DNA from: Parapristionchus giblindavisi
Lineage: Eukaryota; Nematoda; Chromadorea; Rhabditida; Diplogasteridae
Length of the DNA stretch: 64,000 bases
Assembly (NCBI GenBank): GCA_943737045.1
Contig: CALSFV010000229.1
Coordinates: 787,001 to 851,000, forward strand
Reading direction: 5' to 3'
A program made the translations under genes and the position numbers. The notes beneath the pieces are model-generated. The model ran no database searches. It saw only the letters and a list, made by a program, of their open reading frames with translations, and had not been told where the DNA came from. Below are positions 1 through 13,829 of this stretch, piece by piece (the stretch's first letter is position 1; every line of letters starts with the position of its first letter).

Positions 1-150
1 GTGATCTTTACGGAAACATGAATAGCAGTTAAAACCGCCAATAAGATATGAATCAGAATCGTTTGGGGTTAACCAAGTCTCAGTAAGAAATAAAATGTTA
101 TAACTATCCAAACTTAAAAGAAGGGAAAGTTGCGATGTTTTACATATGAT
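1..150 (-). mobile_element. LINE retrotransposon, endonuclease fragment
   Basis: Read on the minus strand, about 48 codons are open to the window edge and contain SYNILFLTETWLTPNDSD, followed by a GGFNCYS and CFRKDH stretch. This is the typical apurinic/apyrimidinic-type endonuclease signature of non-LTR retrotransposons (CR1/Jockey-like), where a catalytic Glu sits in the TETW motif. The element continues off the left edge, so reverse transcriptase cannot be assessed. No start codon lies nearby; stops occur upstream in the other frames, so this is probably a 5'-truncated or internal piece. Subfamily is not assignable here. Confidence 0.7.
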
Positions 151-430
151 TGACCGGAAATTTGAAGAGGAAAATGATAAATATGAAGATTGCGATTGTG
201 AACGGGGGATAGGCGACAAATAAAATTTATTACTCAAAGTACTGCCTCTTCTAATAAAGCAAATGGAAAGGTTATAGAAATGAGACAAGTGTAGTTGGTT
301 ATAGATAGGAATGGTAGAATAGAGAGAACGCGAGGAGAGAGTGTGTGGAAGTGATGTAGGGTATGGAAGTGAGATAGTGTGTGGATATTGTGATGGCCAG
401 TGATCTACCTCTCTCTCATTGTTATTGATC
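151..430. other. No recognisable gene
   Basis: AT-rich sequence between the LINE piece and the first foldback element. I see no coding signal, repeat array or RNA gene in it. Confidence 0.4.
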
Positions 431-1669
431 AATATGGATGTATTTTGTACTGTTGATCTTTGGTATTACCACTTGGTCATCTCTTTCATAAAAATGTTCA
501 AATATACATATATTTTATCTTTTATGTATGATAATTACAGGCTCCATGAGTGAAGTTCTCTGGTACTTGGAAATTGCTTCCAATCGAAAATTCGCTTCAG
601 GGGGTGACCACACAACGATTTGGCGACTTTTCCTAAAAAGTTTATTTCGATGCCAATCGATTCTGGAGTGGGCGCAATGGACTCCTTTGTTAATTCTAAG
701 AAACTATTGCTAAGGAGAGTTTTTTGATCAACGGTCAACGAAGGCTGGAAATGGGAATTTTCGAAAAAAAAAATTACATTAAAATAATTCTTACTATTTT
801 CCCATAGCCCAGGTAGATTTTTTATTTGCTCAATATCTTCTACATATTATATTACACCTTAAATTCATTTAAAAAAATACATTTTATATGAACTAACCAT
901 TTTTATAACGACAATCGTAATTCTGGTGTGCACCTACAGTAATCCCTAATCGGTCAATTTGGAAATTTGGTAGTTATAAACATATTTCACCGCTGTTCTT
1001 CACATGACTGAGGTATACGACTACTCCTCGTCTTCGGAGAGCATCATTTCCCAGGTGCTGATTTCGCTGACAATTGACATTTTTCGTAAATTAATCACTA
1101 TTTCGTTGTTTGTTATCCAATATCGATAAAAATGATTCACTATGCCATAGTATCATCTATGTAAACATACTAAAAAATGAATAGAAACGGTTGACTGGGA
1201 AGAAAGTTATTGCTGAAAAACCAAAATATCATTGAATATTGACCAGCACTCTACCGTGCAGGGGCACTCCGAAGACGAAGAGTAGTCGTATACCTCAGTC
1301 ATGTGAAGAACAGTGGTGAAATATGTTTAAAACTATCAAATTTCTAAATTGACCGATTAGGGATTACTGTTGGTGCACACCATAATTACGATTTTCGTTA
1401 TAAAAATGATTAGTTCATATAAAATGTATTTTTTTAAATTATAAATTTTAAACTGAAGGTGTAATATATAATGTAGAAGATTTTGAGCAAATAAAAAATC
1501 TACCTGGGCTATGGGAAAATAGTAAGAATTAATTTAATGTAAATTTTTTTTTCGAAAATTCCCATTTCCAGCCTTCGTTGACCGTTGATCAAAAATCTCT
1601 CCTTAGCAATAGTTTCTTAGAATTAGCCAAGGAGTCGATTGCACCCACTCCCGAATCGATTGGATTCTA

Positions 1670-2236
1670 ACAAGGAGTCTCTTATGTCTTAAGGTGGCGA
1701 AAACTGACGATTTATAGCTTATGTGAAAGCCCTTTCTCTGTAGAATAAGAATGTATGTTTAAAAAATTCGGAAGAGCTCTGTACATGAATATAAAAAAAT
1801 CCAAAATTTGAGCAATTTCTGCCTTTAAATTCCTGTGTAATGGCCGTTGAATTGCCGTACGATGATGGGCTACTTCTCCGCGCTCTTACTCCGAGCTAGT
1901 AGTGGCGCAGTGGTAAAGATGTCGCTTACAATTTTTTCGATGTGGGTTCGATCCCCACTGATGCGACTTGTTTTGCACGATTTTTACACTTGTCTTTTTA
2001 CGTTCTTTTTTTTTAAATTTCCAAATGTCTGAAGTAGTCCATCATTGTACGGCAATTCAACGACCATTACACAGGAATTTCAAGGCAGAAATTGTTCAAA
2101 CTTTGGATTTTTTTATATCCATGTACAGAGCTCTTCCGAATTTTTTAAACATACATTCTTATTCTACAGAGAAAGGGCTTTCACATAAGCTATAAATCGT
2201 CAGTTTTCGCCACCTTAAGACATAAGAGACTCCTTG
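1670..2236. mobile_element. Nested palindromic MITE with TA target duplication
   Basis: Arms of about 210 bp (1,670-1,880 and 2,030-2,236) are near-perfect inverted repeats starting ACAAGGAGTCTCTTATG. TA flanks both ends (1,668-1,669 and 2,237-2,238), the usual target duplication of Tc1/mariner-type elements. It is inserted in foldback family A; the uninterrupted family member at 16,37x-16,40x shows the empty site. The loop carries a tRNA-like sequence. Confidence 0.8.
1894..1967 (+). ncRNA. tRNA-like sequence in a transposon loop (degenerate)
   Basis: An A-box-like block (GTGGCGCAGTGGTAAAG, about 1,902-1,918) and a B-box-like block (GGTTCGATCCC, about 1,945-1,955) lie at a tRNA-like spacing. 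The second sits in a perfect five-pair T-arm stem (GTGGG with CCCAC). I could not form a convincing seven-pair acceptor stem or a clear anticodon arm, so this is more likely a tRNA-derived relic or internal pol III promoter than a working tRNA. Confidence 0.45.
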
Positions 2237-2429
2237 TAAATGAACTTTTTAGGAAAAGGCGCCAAATCGTTGTGTGGTCACCCCCTGAAGCGAATTTTCG
2301 ATTGGAAGCAATTTCCAAGCACCAGTGTACTTCACTCATGGAGCCTGTAATTATCATACTTAAAAAAGAAAAAAATTCATTTTTCATCGATACCAAAAAA
2401 TATTCCAGTTGTTGAATTCTCTCCGATAG

Positions 2430-2555
2430 TGTTTTATATAATGACACATAATACACTGATAAAGATTAAAGATCAATAACATGAGGGTTACTGTAGATCT
2501 AGATATCCCATCCTAGCACGTTAATTATCGAACTGCGGCTGTTTTTCATCGCAAA
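2430..2555 (-). pseudogene. Remnant of AASDH 3' flank (third copy)
   Basis: The stretch TAATGACACATAATAC, then GATTAAAGATCAATAAC, then the block ending TTAATTATCGAACTGCGG, matches the 3' flank of both AASDH copies (about 14,595-14,700 and 55,130-55,225). It is cut off by the next foldback and resumes at about 3,650. Noncoding, but it shows that a third copy of the duplicated locus once lay here. Confidence 0.65.
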
Positions 2556-2597
2556 AGAAATCAATCAGTTCAGAGCTTGCAAAGTAACATTTATTTC

Positions 2598-3222
2598 CGG
2601 GGGCTGGACATTTCGGCAACGCCCATTTCGGCAACGAGTTATAAATCGGTTGGGAGGGTGTATGGAAACAAAAATTGTATCATTGCTTCCGTAACCGTCG
2701 GGAATCGCGAACTGATTTTTTTCAGTTGACCATGACCCGGGGTTCATGGTTGAAAATGGCCAAAGTCGAAAAATCATGATTGCCGGAGATCAAATACTAG
2801 TTACCATTATATCAACCATGAGCCAACTTTTATCTTTCTGGATACCGTAACGCGAACTACCGTAATCTAGATACCGTACCTTTCAATATTGTAGCGAAAA
2901 TGACGGAAAACCCCTGTTCGATTACTGTAGTTCGGGTTACGGTATGCAGAAAGATAAAAGTTGGCTCATTGTTGATATAATGGTAACTAGTATTTGATAT
3001 CCGGCTGTCATGAATTTTTCGACTTCCGCCATTTTCAACCATGAACCCCGGGTCATGGGTCAACTGAAAAAAATCAGTTCGCGATTCCCGACGGTTACGG
3101 TAGCCCAATACCGTACACCCACACTGATAATAATTATACAATTTTTGTTTCCATACACCATCTCCCAATCGATTTATAACTCGTTGCCGAAATGGGCGTT
3201 GCCGAAATGTCCACCCCCCCCC
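2598..3222. mobile_element. Foldback element B
   Basis: Arms start at GGACATTTCGGCAACGCCC (2,605) and end at its complement GGGCGTTGCCGAAATGTCC (3,193-3,211). Further pairing blocks inside are GGGAATCGCGAACTGATT, the palindromic ACCATGACCCGGGGTTCATG module, and the TACCGTAA/TTACGGTA blocks. ORFs here on both strands are mirror images of the arms and are not genes. A run of nine C closes the right end. Confidence 0.8.
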
Positions 3223-3261
3223 TTATTTCCATATCTAGGAATTAAAATTATGAGAGAGTAT

Positions 3262-3652
3262 AATGGCGCGTTAAAATGTGGTGGAAAACCGAAAAAAAGC
3301 GACTTTCCAAGTGTTAAAATGTACCCTGGAAAACCGAAATTGGAAAGTACATATTTGAATTCGCGGGTGCGAATAATGTGTGGGAATTCAAATTCCGACT
3401 TTCCGACTGTCAATTTCTATGTTTAAAAAAACGAATTAAATCCGGAATTTCTTTTTCTTTCACTTTTCGTCTTCTTTTGACATATGAAACTCGCAGTCGC
3501 GAGTGCAAATTTGAATTCCCGCACCTTATTCGCACCCGTGAATTCAAATATCGACTTTCCATTTTCGGTTTTCCAGGGTACATTTTAACACTCGGAAAGT
3601 CGCTTTTTTTCGGTTTTCCACCGCATTTTAACGCGCCATAGGACCAAAACCG
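3262..3652. mobile_element. Foldback element C
   Basis: ATGGCGCGTTAAAATG at 3,263 pairs with CATTTTAACGCGCCAT ending near 3,640. The arms (about 165 bp) also share the blocks AAACCGAAAAAAAGCGACTTT and GGGTGCGAATAA. The short spacer and mirror-image ORFs mark it as a nonautonomous inverted-repeat element. Confidence 0.8.
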
Positions 3653-3755
3653 TAATAAAGTCATGAATACGTGATATTATACCGGTTAAATGAAACTAGA
3701 GGAATGATGTTCAGTAACCCAATATCAAAACCCATACTCGAATACAAATCAACTA

Positions 3756-4218
3756 TTACAGCTTAATCGCAACAACTGTATCATTTCTCGTTCCGATAAT
3801 CATCGCATTCCGATCGAAGACAGGCGGTGAGAACAGTGGCGGTCCTGTGGCTGGCCATAGTCGTCTAAGCTCCGCCCCTTTCAGTTCATGATCGTGTAGT
3901 GGAAGTCTAATGAGAGTACGACACGATGACATCATAATCAATGATGATCGATGAATGAGTGGAGTGTGATAGATGGACAATGCATCGGGAAGCTCATATC
4001 GATTGATTATCTCGAATCCACCTGAAAGTAGCTCAATTACAGTACATCTATCAACTACAGTATGGTAAGAGATATACGGTATGATATGACTATTGTAAAC
4101 CACTTCTGCTGTAATAACTCCTCACTTGATACAATAAACAGTTGTGATGTCAACTGAGCTCCTTCAGGTTTCGATACAACGATCAATCGATTATCGTTTA
4201 ATTTTCCTATTTTTCTAA
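3756..4218 (-). pseudogene. AASDH last two exons, isolated fragment (third copy)
   Basis: The last exon (GFEIINRYELPD through FSPPVFDRN and GTRNDTVVAIKL, stop at 3,756) and most of the penultimate exon (NDNRLIVVSKPEG, SQLFIVSSEELLQ) are preserved in frame. Everything 5' of that is missing: at about 4,218 the sequence switches directly into a piece of the KMT2 gene's intron region. The adenylation and carrier domains are absent, so no AASDH product can come from it. Residue differences from both full copies show an older separation. Confidence 0.8.
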
Positions 4219-4308
4219 CACTCGAGATCGAAATAGTACCCTCACTGAGAAAACAGTGACATTTACCCAGTATCATAGCTATAACAGTAACGCATATATT
4301 TTGTATTC
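4219..4308 (-). pseudogene. KMT2-derived fragment, part 1
   Basis: The block CTCGAGATCGAAATAGT through TAACAGTAACGCATATATTTT matches the intron downstream of the FYRC exon of the large methyltransferase gene (about 29,688-29,768). The match stops at 4,308, where a mariner-like element is inserted, and resumes at 8,076. Confidence 0.75.
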
Positions 4309-4310
4309 TA

Positions 4311-7300
4311 TTAGGTTGTTTCATAACAGGCATTTTTCCTAAGAATTGACCGATTTTACTACACACTTTTGAGTTGACCCCCTCTTTTCTCCACAGTTTT
4401 CGATGCCCCTTGGGTAGGACATCCCAGATCCAGAGTAGTAAGGATGGTAGATCAAACGTCTCTCCAGGAGCTCACGTCAAAGTTCGTCGTTGAGGCTCCT
4501 TCCGATGCGATTTTCTCGGTTCACAGTAGAGCTATGAAAAAATTTCCAACAGATAAAATGTGTATTTTCTCAAGTACTTTCAGATAAAAATGTGAAAATG
4601 CAACTTTTTAATTTTTTGTTCCCTAAGGAATTGATCGCGTTCCATGGCCCCGGGAAAGATTTTTTCAAACGCTTAATGGATAGAGCTCGTTCACAGCTTT
4701 CATTTAAGCTCTTGTGAGACGATTTTCATGGGGATTTGGCTGAATTACGTCCAAAAAACTGCATTTAAATGCTGGTAGATCACTAATAGTCGCTTTGATC
4801 TACTCGCCATTGTCGGCTCCTTGATAGGATTCCCCTGTAGTATACGGGAGAATTTGCTGATGATCTTCCTAGCGTCGAGTCGCTCACCCAAGGTCGCTCA
4901 CGCTCTCGCTGCAGCCAATCCAGCGAAATGAGTCCCTTCTGATGGTTCATGGTATTGATTAACCGAAGAATACTGAAGATATGTTCAAGTTGTATCCTCC
5001 GCATTTTTAGGAGGGCCAATAATTTGGTCAAAGTGGGGCCAATAATTTGCTCGAAGTTGACTCTCGAATTTGGCTACCAGACAAGCCCCACTTGAAAAGT
5101 TGAGCCATAAATTTGGTCAAAATAATGGCCCCACTAAACTTTTCGCTACACTTTGGTCCAAATTAATGGCTCAACTTTTCAAGTGGGGCCAATAATTTGG
5201 TTAAAATGATGCCCCCACTAAACTTTTCGCTAAACTTTAGTCCAAATTAATGGCTCAACTTTTCAAGTGGGGCCAATAATTTGGCCAATAAATTGGCTCG
5301 ACCACTAAAAGTTGAGCCCTTTATTTGCTTACTTTTATTCCAGTTCCATTTATGTTTATTATACATTTAAATGATTTATACATCAATTAACTTCTTTATC
5401 CTCACAACAAACAATATTTACATATCGATTACAACATGGCAATGAAAATGAAACGAGAAATAAGCATTAAATTCCCTAGCAATAAGCTTGTTCAGCTTGC
5501 TCTCGAGTGTAGCCGGTTGATTCTTGACATCTTTGGTCTCACACGAGGCCCGAATCTGATCTGCCAAATACTTCGTCAACGAATTGAGATTCCTGAAAAT
5601 AGCAAACCAATAAAATCGAAGTTTATATCATCATGAAGTTTATATCATCATATATTCTTTAAACTGTAACAAAAAGGGTGAAATAAGTAAGAGGAGTGTT
5701 AGTTCTAATAAACAGCAGAACAACAAACTCACAAAATCCTTTGAATGGAGAAAACAAACAAGAAATGTAACAAAAATAACATTATTCACTTGAAAACTTC
5801 GAAGAAGGGCATGGCGTAACACGAAAGGTATTAGCAAACATCGCCGAGCTATTCTACGGCTCTCGGTAAAACGGCTCAACTTACCGTAGTTGAGCCATTA
5901 TTTTAGCCAAAAGTTTAGCTCAACTTTGCGACTTAAATAACAGCCCCACTTTGAACCAAATTATTGGCTCAACCACGGCTCAACTTTTCACTCACGACCA
6001 AATTATTGGCCCCCCTAAAAATGCGGAGTCTATCTGGCTCTCTGGCCAAGAGATCGATGTTTCTCGAAGAATTCCAGAGCGAGTTTTCGTTCGACTGAAT
6101 CTATCTCATTCGACGTAGCCATCTTGGATGCTCATTTAATGGTCCGAACTGGAACATTTTCTCATATCTGCAGTATTAATCTGTCAGTCTGTATCAGGAA
6201 CCATCGGAATCGGTCCTTTCGCTGGTTTGGTTGCAGAGAGAGCAGAGCGGCCTTGGGTGAGCGACTCGACGTCAAAACGATCCTCAGCACATTCTCCCGT
6301 ATGTTACAGGACAATCCTGTCAAGGAGCCGACAATGGCGAGTAGATCAAAGCGACTATTAGTGATCTACCAGCATTTAAATGCAGTTTTTTGGATGTAAT
6401 TCAGCCAAATCCCCATGAAAATCGTCTCCCAAGAGCTTAAATGAAAGCTGTGAACGAGCTCTATCCATTAAGCGTTTGAAAAAATCTTTCCCGGGGCCAT
6501 GGAACGCGATCAATTCCTTAGGGAACAAAAAATTAAAAAGTTGCATTTTCACATTTTTATCTGAAAGTACTTGAGAAAATACACATTTTATCTGTTGGAA
6601 ATTTTTTCATAGCTCTACTGTGAACCGAGAAAATCGCATCGGAAGGAGCCTCAACGACGAACTTTGACGTGAGCTCCTGGAGAGACGTTTGATCTACCAT
6701 CCTTACTACTCTGGATCTGGGATGTCCTACCCAAGGGGCATCGAAAACTGTGGAGAAAAGAGGGGGTCAACTCAAAAGTGTGTAGTAAATCAGTCGATTT
6801 TGGTCAATTCTTAGGAAATATGCCTGATAAGTCTTTGTGCTTTTTGAAGTACACATTCAAATTAAATTATCTTCCTTTGTCGACGACATTAAGGATGAAT
6901 TTATTCGCTGTTGTGGTTGATGACTCCTTGCTATAATCCAGCCACACAGTGGGCTCACTGCTTTTGGAAGGACTTCGGTTATTGTGGCTAATTTGAGGCC
7001 AACCACTTTTCGATATCTTGCTTGTTCTTAAAATTTTTATTTACTAAAGCAAGTTGGGCGCCTTAACTAAAGTAGCGACCGGAGAGAGTAAGGCCCGGAG
7101 AATAAGGAGGAACAGGTAGTATGCGCCAGAAAAATTTGGCTGTCTTAAAATAACAAGTTGAATTTTGTCAGTTCGAACGGAGCAGTAAAGAAGAAACATT
7201 TGATACCGCTGTGGACGCGGCGATAAGAGCCATGGCTTCAAATCTTGTAGTTGTTTAAAATAGAGGTCCCCGATTATACCAGTGACCTCAACTATACGCA

Positions 7301-8073
7301 TGCAATTCATTGGCTCCTTTAACACTTCTTTGAACATAAAGCATCTCCAATTTCTGATGTTTTCAGGTTTAGTGATCGATTTTAGTTTCTCTTCTTTTCA
7401 AATTCACTGGCTAATATACACACTGTTATTGCGAATGATCCATCTTTTCAATCAAGCTACCAGATTGTCAACTCATGCTCTTGTTCTTTTTAGAAAAATA
7501 AAAGAGGTAGAGGTCCCAATCCGCGATTTTATTCAAATTTCAGTCAAATGACCAAAATTCGTTTACAACACTTTTTGGCTTTTTAAAGATTCCTTAATTA
7601 GAGTGAAATAGTTGGTGTGGATGATCCATGTGTGGCTGACATTTAATGACGGGTATCACATGGATCACACTTCTTTAAGACAAGAAGCGCTACTCAAATT
7701 TCCGACGTGACCATTCTTCTCTTTTATAATATAATTTCTGATTTTAAATTTATGCAAGCAATTGGTCAGCGTATGATTGGAAGGGACATATGTGGGACAC
7801 ACCTAACCTAGGTGTTGATTGATTTTGGTTAAATTGAGGCGAGAGAGAGCCGGGAACAAATTGGACTTTAGAACTAGATTTTCATTTTTGACAAACAGGC
7901 GAGGCATACTCATCATTAAAGAGATGTCTGAATCTATGGTTCCGTGGGTTGTGTAGGTGGGGACACTATTTAGTGATATGCACCATTACAGAGAGCTCCG
8001 TTGAAAACGAAGCGAGAAACAAAAGTGCAAACATAGCACTATCAAATGCACAAAGACTTATGAAACAACCTAA
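4311..8073. mobile_element. Mariner-like element, degenerate, with nested insertion
   Basis: Terminal repeats TTAGGTTGTTTCATAA at 4,311 and its complement ending at 8,073 are flanked by TA on both sides (4,309-4,310 and 8,074-8,075). Removing the nested 2.5-kb element leaves about 1,259 bp, a typical mariner length, and TTAGGTTG is a common mariner terminus. No intact transposase is visible; on the minus strand near 7,000-7,050 a short stretch reading NKQDIEKWLASN followed by a stop resembles a mariner C-terminal region, but this is weak. Confidence 0.65.
4326..6827. mobile_element. Foldback element D inside the mariner
   Basis: Ends ACAGGCATTTTTCCTAAG and (reversed) TCAGGCATATTTCCTAAG are flanked by TA. 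The outer arms of about 700 bp (to about 5,030; from about 6,030) are inverted repeats. The subterminal parts hold direct repeats of a GTGGGGCCAATAATTTGG module (5,030-5,300) with complements at 5,890-6,020. The centre (5,300-5,890) is AT-rich with no convincing ORF. Length 2,502 bp, with no transposase seen. Confidence 0.75.
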
Positions 8074-8075
8074 TA

Positions 8076-8372
8076 GTTACGCGAGAATATCCATATCCAT
8101 GGAAAAACATTTGCGGGCAATCGCGACGTCACGTCACCACATTTGTTCGCAAATGATTAGCCAGTGTTCATTGATATCTCTCATCATAGTGTAGTATGAC
8201 CTACCGATTCGGTGATCTTATTAGGTGATCGGTGATCTTGTTAGTGACCACAGACTCCTCGAGACCATATAGACTTTCTCCATCCAATTGAATGGTCACG
8301 AAACGGAGAAGATCTCCTCGACGATCACGAACACGTGCAACTGCATCGAATACCTATAACAGTCATTCGTTA
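8076..8372 (-). pseudogene. KMT2-derived fragment, part 2 (FYRC exon pseudocopy)
   Basis: This matches 29,781-30,060 of the methyltransferase gene, including the whole FYRC exon ([14 protein letters not shown], then [14 protein letters not shown]). A 23-bp expansion at about 8,198-8,226 (a repeated GGTGATCTT unit) shifts the frame before the exon end. Together with the fragment at 4,219 it was one continuous piece before the mariner inserted. With no upstream exons and a frameshift it is a dead fragment. Confidence 0.8.
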
Positions 8373-9500
8373 TATGAATGATCGTTTTTCGTTTCATGAA
8401 CTAGTTACGATTAGTTTAAACTGCATAGAATTTTTTTAAAGACGTCAAAAGCAAAAAGTAAAAGATAAGTGAGATGAGTCGTGTAAACTCTTCAAAATCC
8501 CTAGTCGATCAACAATCAAAGTATTCGGAAGTCAGTCATTTTGTATAGTTCTAATGTTGTCTGAATAAAAATTGTAAAATCATTTATTGATGAACATAAT
8601 TATTTATAATATCTCCATCTTCTTGTCATCTGTCTTCTATATAAGAAATGGGCATATTTGACTAATCTCTGAGTTTCACTCAGTGAATCACTGAAAATAA
8701 AATAAATTTAATTTACACTTTTTATTAATTGATCCATGTATTCATTTATGTTTTAACTAATAATAATAATAATAAAACCTTTTGAGATCTGCTATGGCAG
8801 CTTTCTTCCTGCAGAAAATATCATTATTGCTTTAAAAAAATAAAATCAAACCTTGAGTTTTGACTTGACGCAAGTTGAAATCTTATACAAAGAAAGCGAT
8901 GCAAGACTAGGAAATGGGGGCGGATCCTAAATATTTAACATTAAAAAATTGATGCGAAACTTAATCTAATACCTCTGATAACGTCATCTTGCATAAGACA
9001 TATCTAGATTTCGGATCCAGTTTAGAATCGATTGGCGCTAAATGTTACTCGATTTGTATTGAACCAATTTTATATCAGGCCCATACGAATCGGACTTTTT
9101 TAAACTTATTTTACAAAAACAAATTTCATAAACGATTTTGAGCTTGTTTTAATAAGTATTTCTCCATAAATCAAGTTCATTTACGCCAAACACAAAATGC
9201 TATATTTCAACAACTTCAATTTTAATTCAATTTTAACATAACAAGGGTTAGTCTTTCTAGTTTCATTCATTTTTCATTTCAAATTTCTTTCAGCGATTTT
9301 TTTGCACTTCTATACTTAATTGTTCTCAAGGGGAGATATAGTATGAACACAATATTGTCTGCTTCTGTATTTGGACAATGTTGTTAAATTCCATTTTTAA
9401 TGATTGGCGCAAATGACCCTAGCGCATTTGGTACCAACGCAAACGTATTTCGTCTCAATTTTCACTGCACAATTCTCCATTTGTGACGCAAATATCATAT
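8373..9500. other. Noncoding or unresolved 3' region
   Basis: AT-rich. One minus-strand stretch near 9,032-9,098 (SDSYGPDIKLVQYKSSNI, then a stop) could be a terminal exon of the gene to the right, but its phase does not join the last exon I can support. Nothing else is recognisable. Confidence 0.3.
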
Positions 9501-9531
9501 GCACACATGGATATTTCCAAACAAATCAAAC

Positions 9532-12038
<2,507 letters not shown>

Positions 12039-13639
12039 TGTCCAGTATTTTGGGGTGAATATTTTTCACCCGAGGTGCGTCCTAACACAAGCATTTTATC
12101 TGCCCCATTTTGGATGCTAAATTAGCTATTCTATATTCGGACGCTAATAAAGTTGCCGTTTTGAGACTATTTTCAACTACATGATATATACAATATTTAT
12201 CAGGTTCGGACATAATCGTACTCTCCACGTCTCACTTCCGTAGAAAACCTCAAAACTTTAAAAAAAATGTATTGGCGTCCAAACAAGAAAATGCTAATTT
12301 CTTATCGAAAACTATGCTGATAAGTGTATAATATTTGGGCGATAAACTAGCTATGCTAATGGGAGAAAAGCATAATTGTTACCACACTGAATTCAGTTGT
12401 ATACCTTCCCCACAGTATATCCTCTCTCACAAAATGTTGTGAGAAAATGGATTGTATCGGCGGGCTGAAATGCCTCCACAAACCTCGAATGGATAACGCA
12501 AAGAGTGTCTTGCTATTTCAACGTCGTGAAGTTTGCTGCAATTACATTCTAAAGAAAACAAGTACTCTGAAGTTGTATCGATACCATTTGTTACCGTATT
12601 CAACCTATCTCATATTATCTAGCAATAAGTAGGAAACATTGCTACTATGAACTCGAATTTCAGTAAAATCACTTTGAAAGATCACTTTTAAAAAAATGAT
12701 TTTCTTAGATTGAAGATAATATAGGTAGCGAATCCCGAAAATGAATTTACCGGGTTCCTAGTTATTACTCTTTGCAATACATAATAATATTTTACTAATC
12801 ATAATATAATATTGAATACCTGAATACGAGTATTTGGTAAGGATTATAGCCCTCCTCCAAGATCACCAACATAATTTTGTCATTTGGATGACAGAAATGT
12901 TAGAAGCTCCAGTATACTGACTCCTATTGAGAAATATTGATTTATCAGAACAACTATTGATTTTTAAAAAAAGCATAAATATATCAAAAAAAATAAAAAA
13001 ATCTATTGAACGAGAAAAATCTAAATAAAAAGAACAAACTTTGAAAACGCTGAGAGTTGAAATAGGAACATGTAAATGAGGAAAAGAGTGGAATCGAGAT
13101 GTGACTTCTCCAACCATTTCCTATCTAAAATCAAAATTTAAGGCGTTGCAATTGCTTGGGGTGAATACTTTTATATAATCGACGTACGTAATAACGATAA
13201 CGAGAAAAAGAGCTCTAATTGTAAATGTTCTGCGTAGGGGAGGATATCACGCGTGTCGTGTAAGAATCGATACAACTACCGGACCATGAAAAAATGAAAA
13301 TTTGATTTGAACCATTTTTGGATACCCTCACATTGCCGGAGAAGATGGCGTTTCGATTTCTGTCTAAGATAAATTTCGATATTATGATCGATATTATACT
13401 TGGGTTGGAAGGGGTTCTCTATGGAAACAATTGACGATACAATGGAAAAGTGTCATGATATTGATAGTGAGAGTGACGCTACAACAGAGGATCAGAGTCG
13501 ATTGGTGTGGATCATCCTTGAGAATGAGAATGGATAAGACCAAGCATGAAGTAGAAGAGACAATGAGGACAAAAATTGTGGGATGGAAGGACCTAATATA
13601 ATACAAAGGAATGGTTAAACAAAGGAAAATGGTATTAAC
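12039..13639. other. Intergenic, no gene supported
   Basis: AT-rich sequence upstream of the unidentified gene. A short acidic plus-strand ORF (13,422-13,541, start METIDDTMEKCHDID) has no splice or homology support. The promoter of the minus-strand gene should lie in the first few hundred bases, but I see no diagnostic motif. Confidence 0.4.
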
Positions 13640-13828
13640 TACCGCGGGGGGCCGCATCATCGATGAATAAATTTTTTTAACAATTCGTTGTTTATGATCG
13701 TTGCATCATCAAATAAGGGTGCGGACATGATGATGCAACGATCGCAACCAATGAAATGTTTGAATAAAAAATTTATTCATCGATGCGGCATGATGCGGCC
13801 CCCCGCGGGCCGCGGGGGGGGGGGGGGC
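13640..13828. mobile_element. Palindromic element with GC-rich ends and a poly-G run
   Basis: CCGCGGGGGGCCGCAT near 13,641 and its complement near 13,790-13,806 bracket arms containing CATCGATGAATAAATTTTTT and its complement. The inner part also pairs (GATCGTTGCATCATCA with TGATGATGCAACGATC). A run of about 14 G follows at 13,814. No ORF and no clear target duplication. Confidence 0.7.
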
Positions 13829-13829
13829 G

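Larger units (their letters stand above)
480..2430. mobile_element. Foldback element, family A, copy 1 (interrupted)
   Basis: The left arm (from about 530, GGCTCCATGAGTGAAGT) returns in reverse complement near 2,325-2,345. Inner blocks also pair: CTGAGGTATACGACTACTCC near 1,010 against its complement near 1,290, and the block around 560-780 against 1,570-1,670 and 2,240-2,320. No transposase is visible. The right end matches the end of the second copy at about 15,143 almost base for base, so the two define one family. The right arm is split by the 567-bp element at 1,670-2,236. Confidence 0.75.

Noticed and set aside
5640..5879. 79-codon hydrophobic ORF in the centre of foldback D
   Set aside because: Leu/Phe-rich AT-biased translation, no start context or family match; the element has no visible transposase.
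7044..7337. 97-codon minus-strand ORF in the mariner-like element
   Set aside because: It does not show the transposase DDE or DD34D motifs or an HTH; likely chance within a degenerate element.
13422..13541. Short acidic plus-strand ORF (METIDDTMEKCHDID)
   Set aside because: 39 codons, with no neighbouring exons that could be joined and no homologue recognised; kept only as a remark in the intergenic entry.
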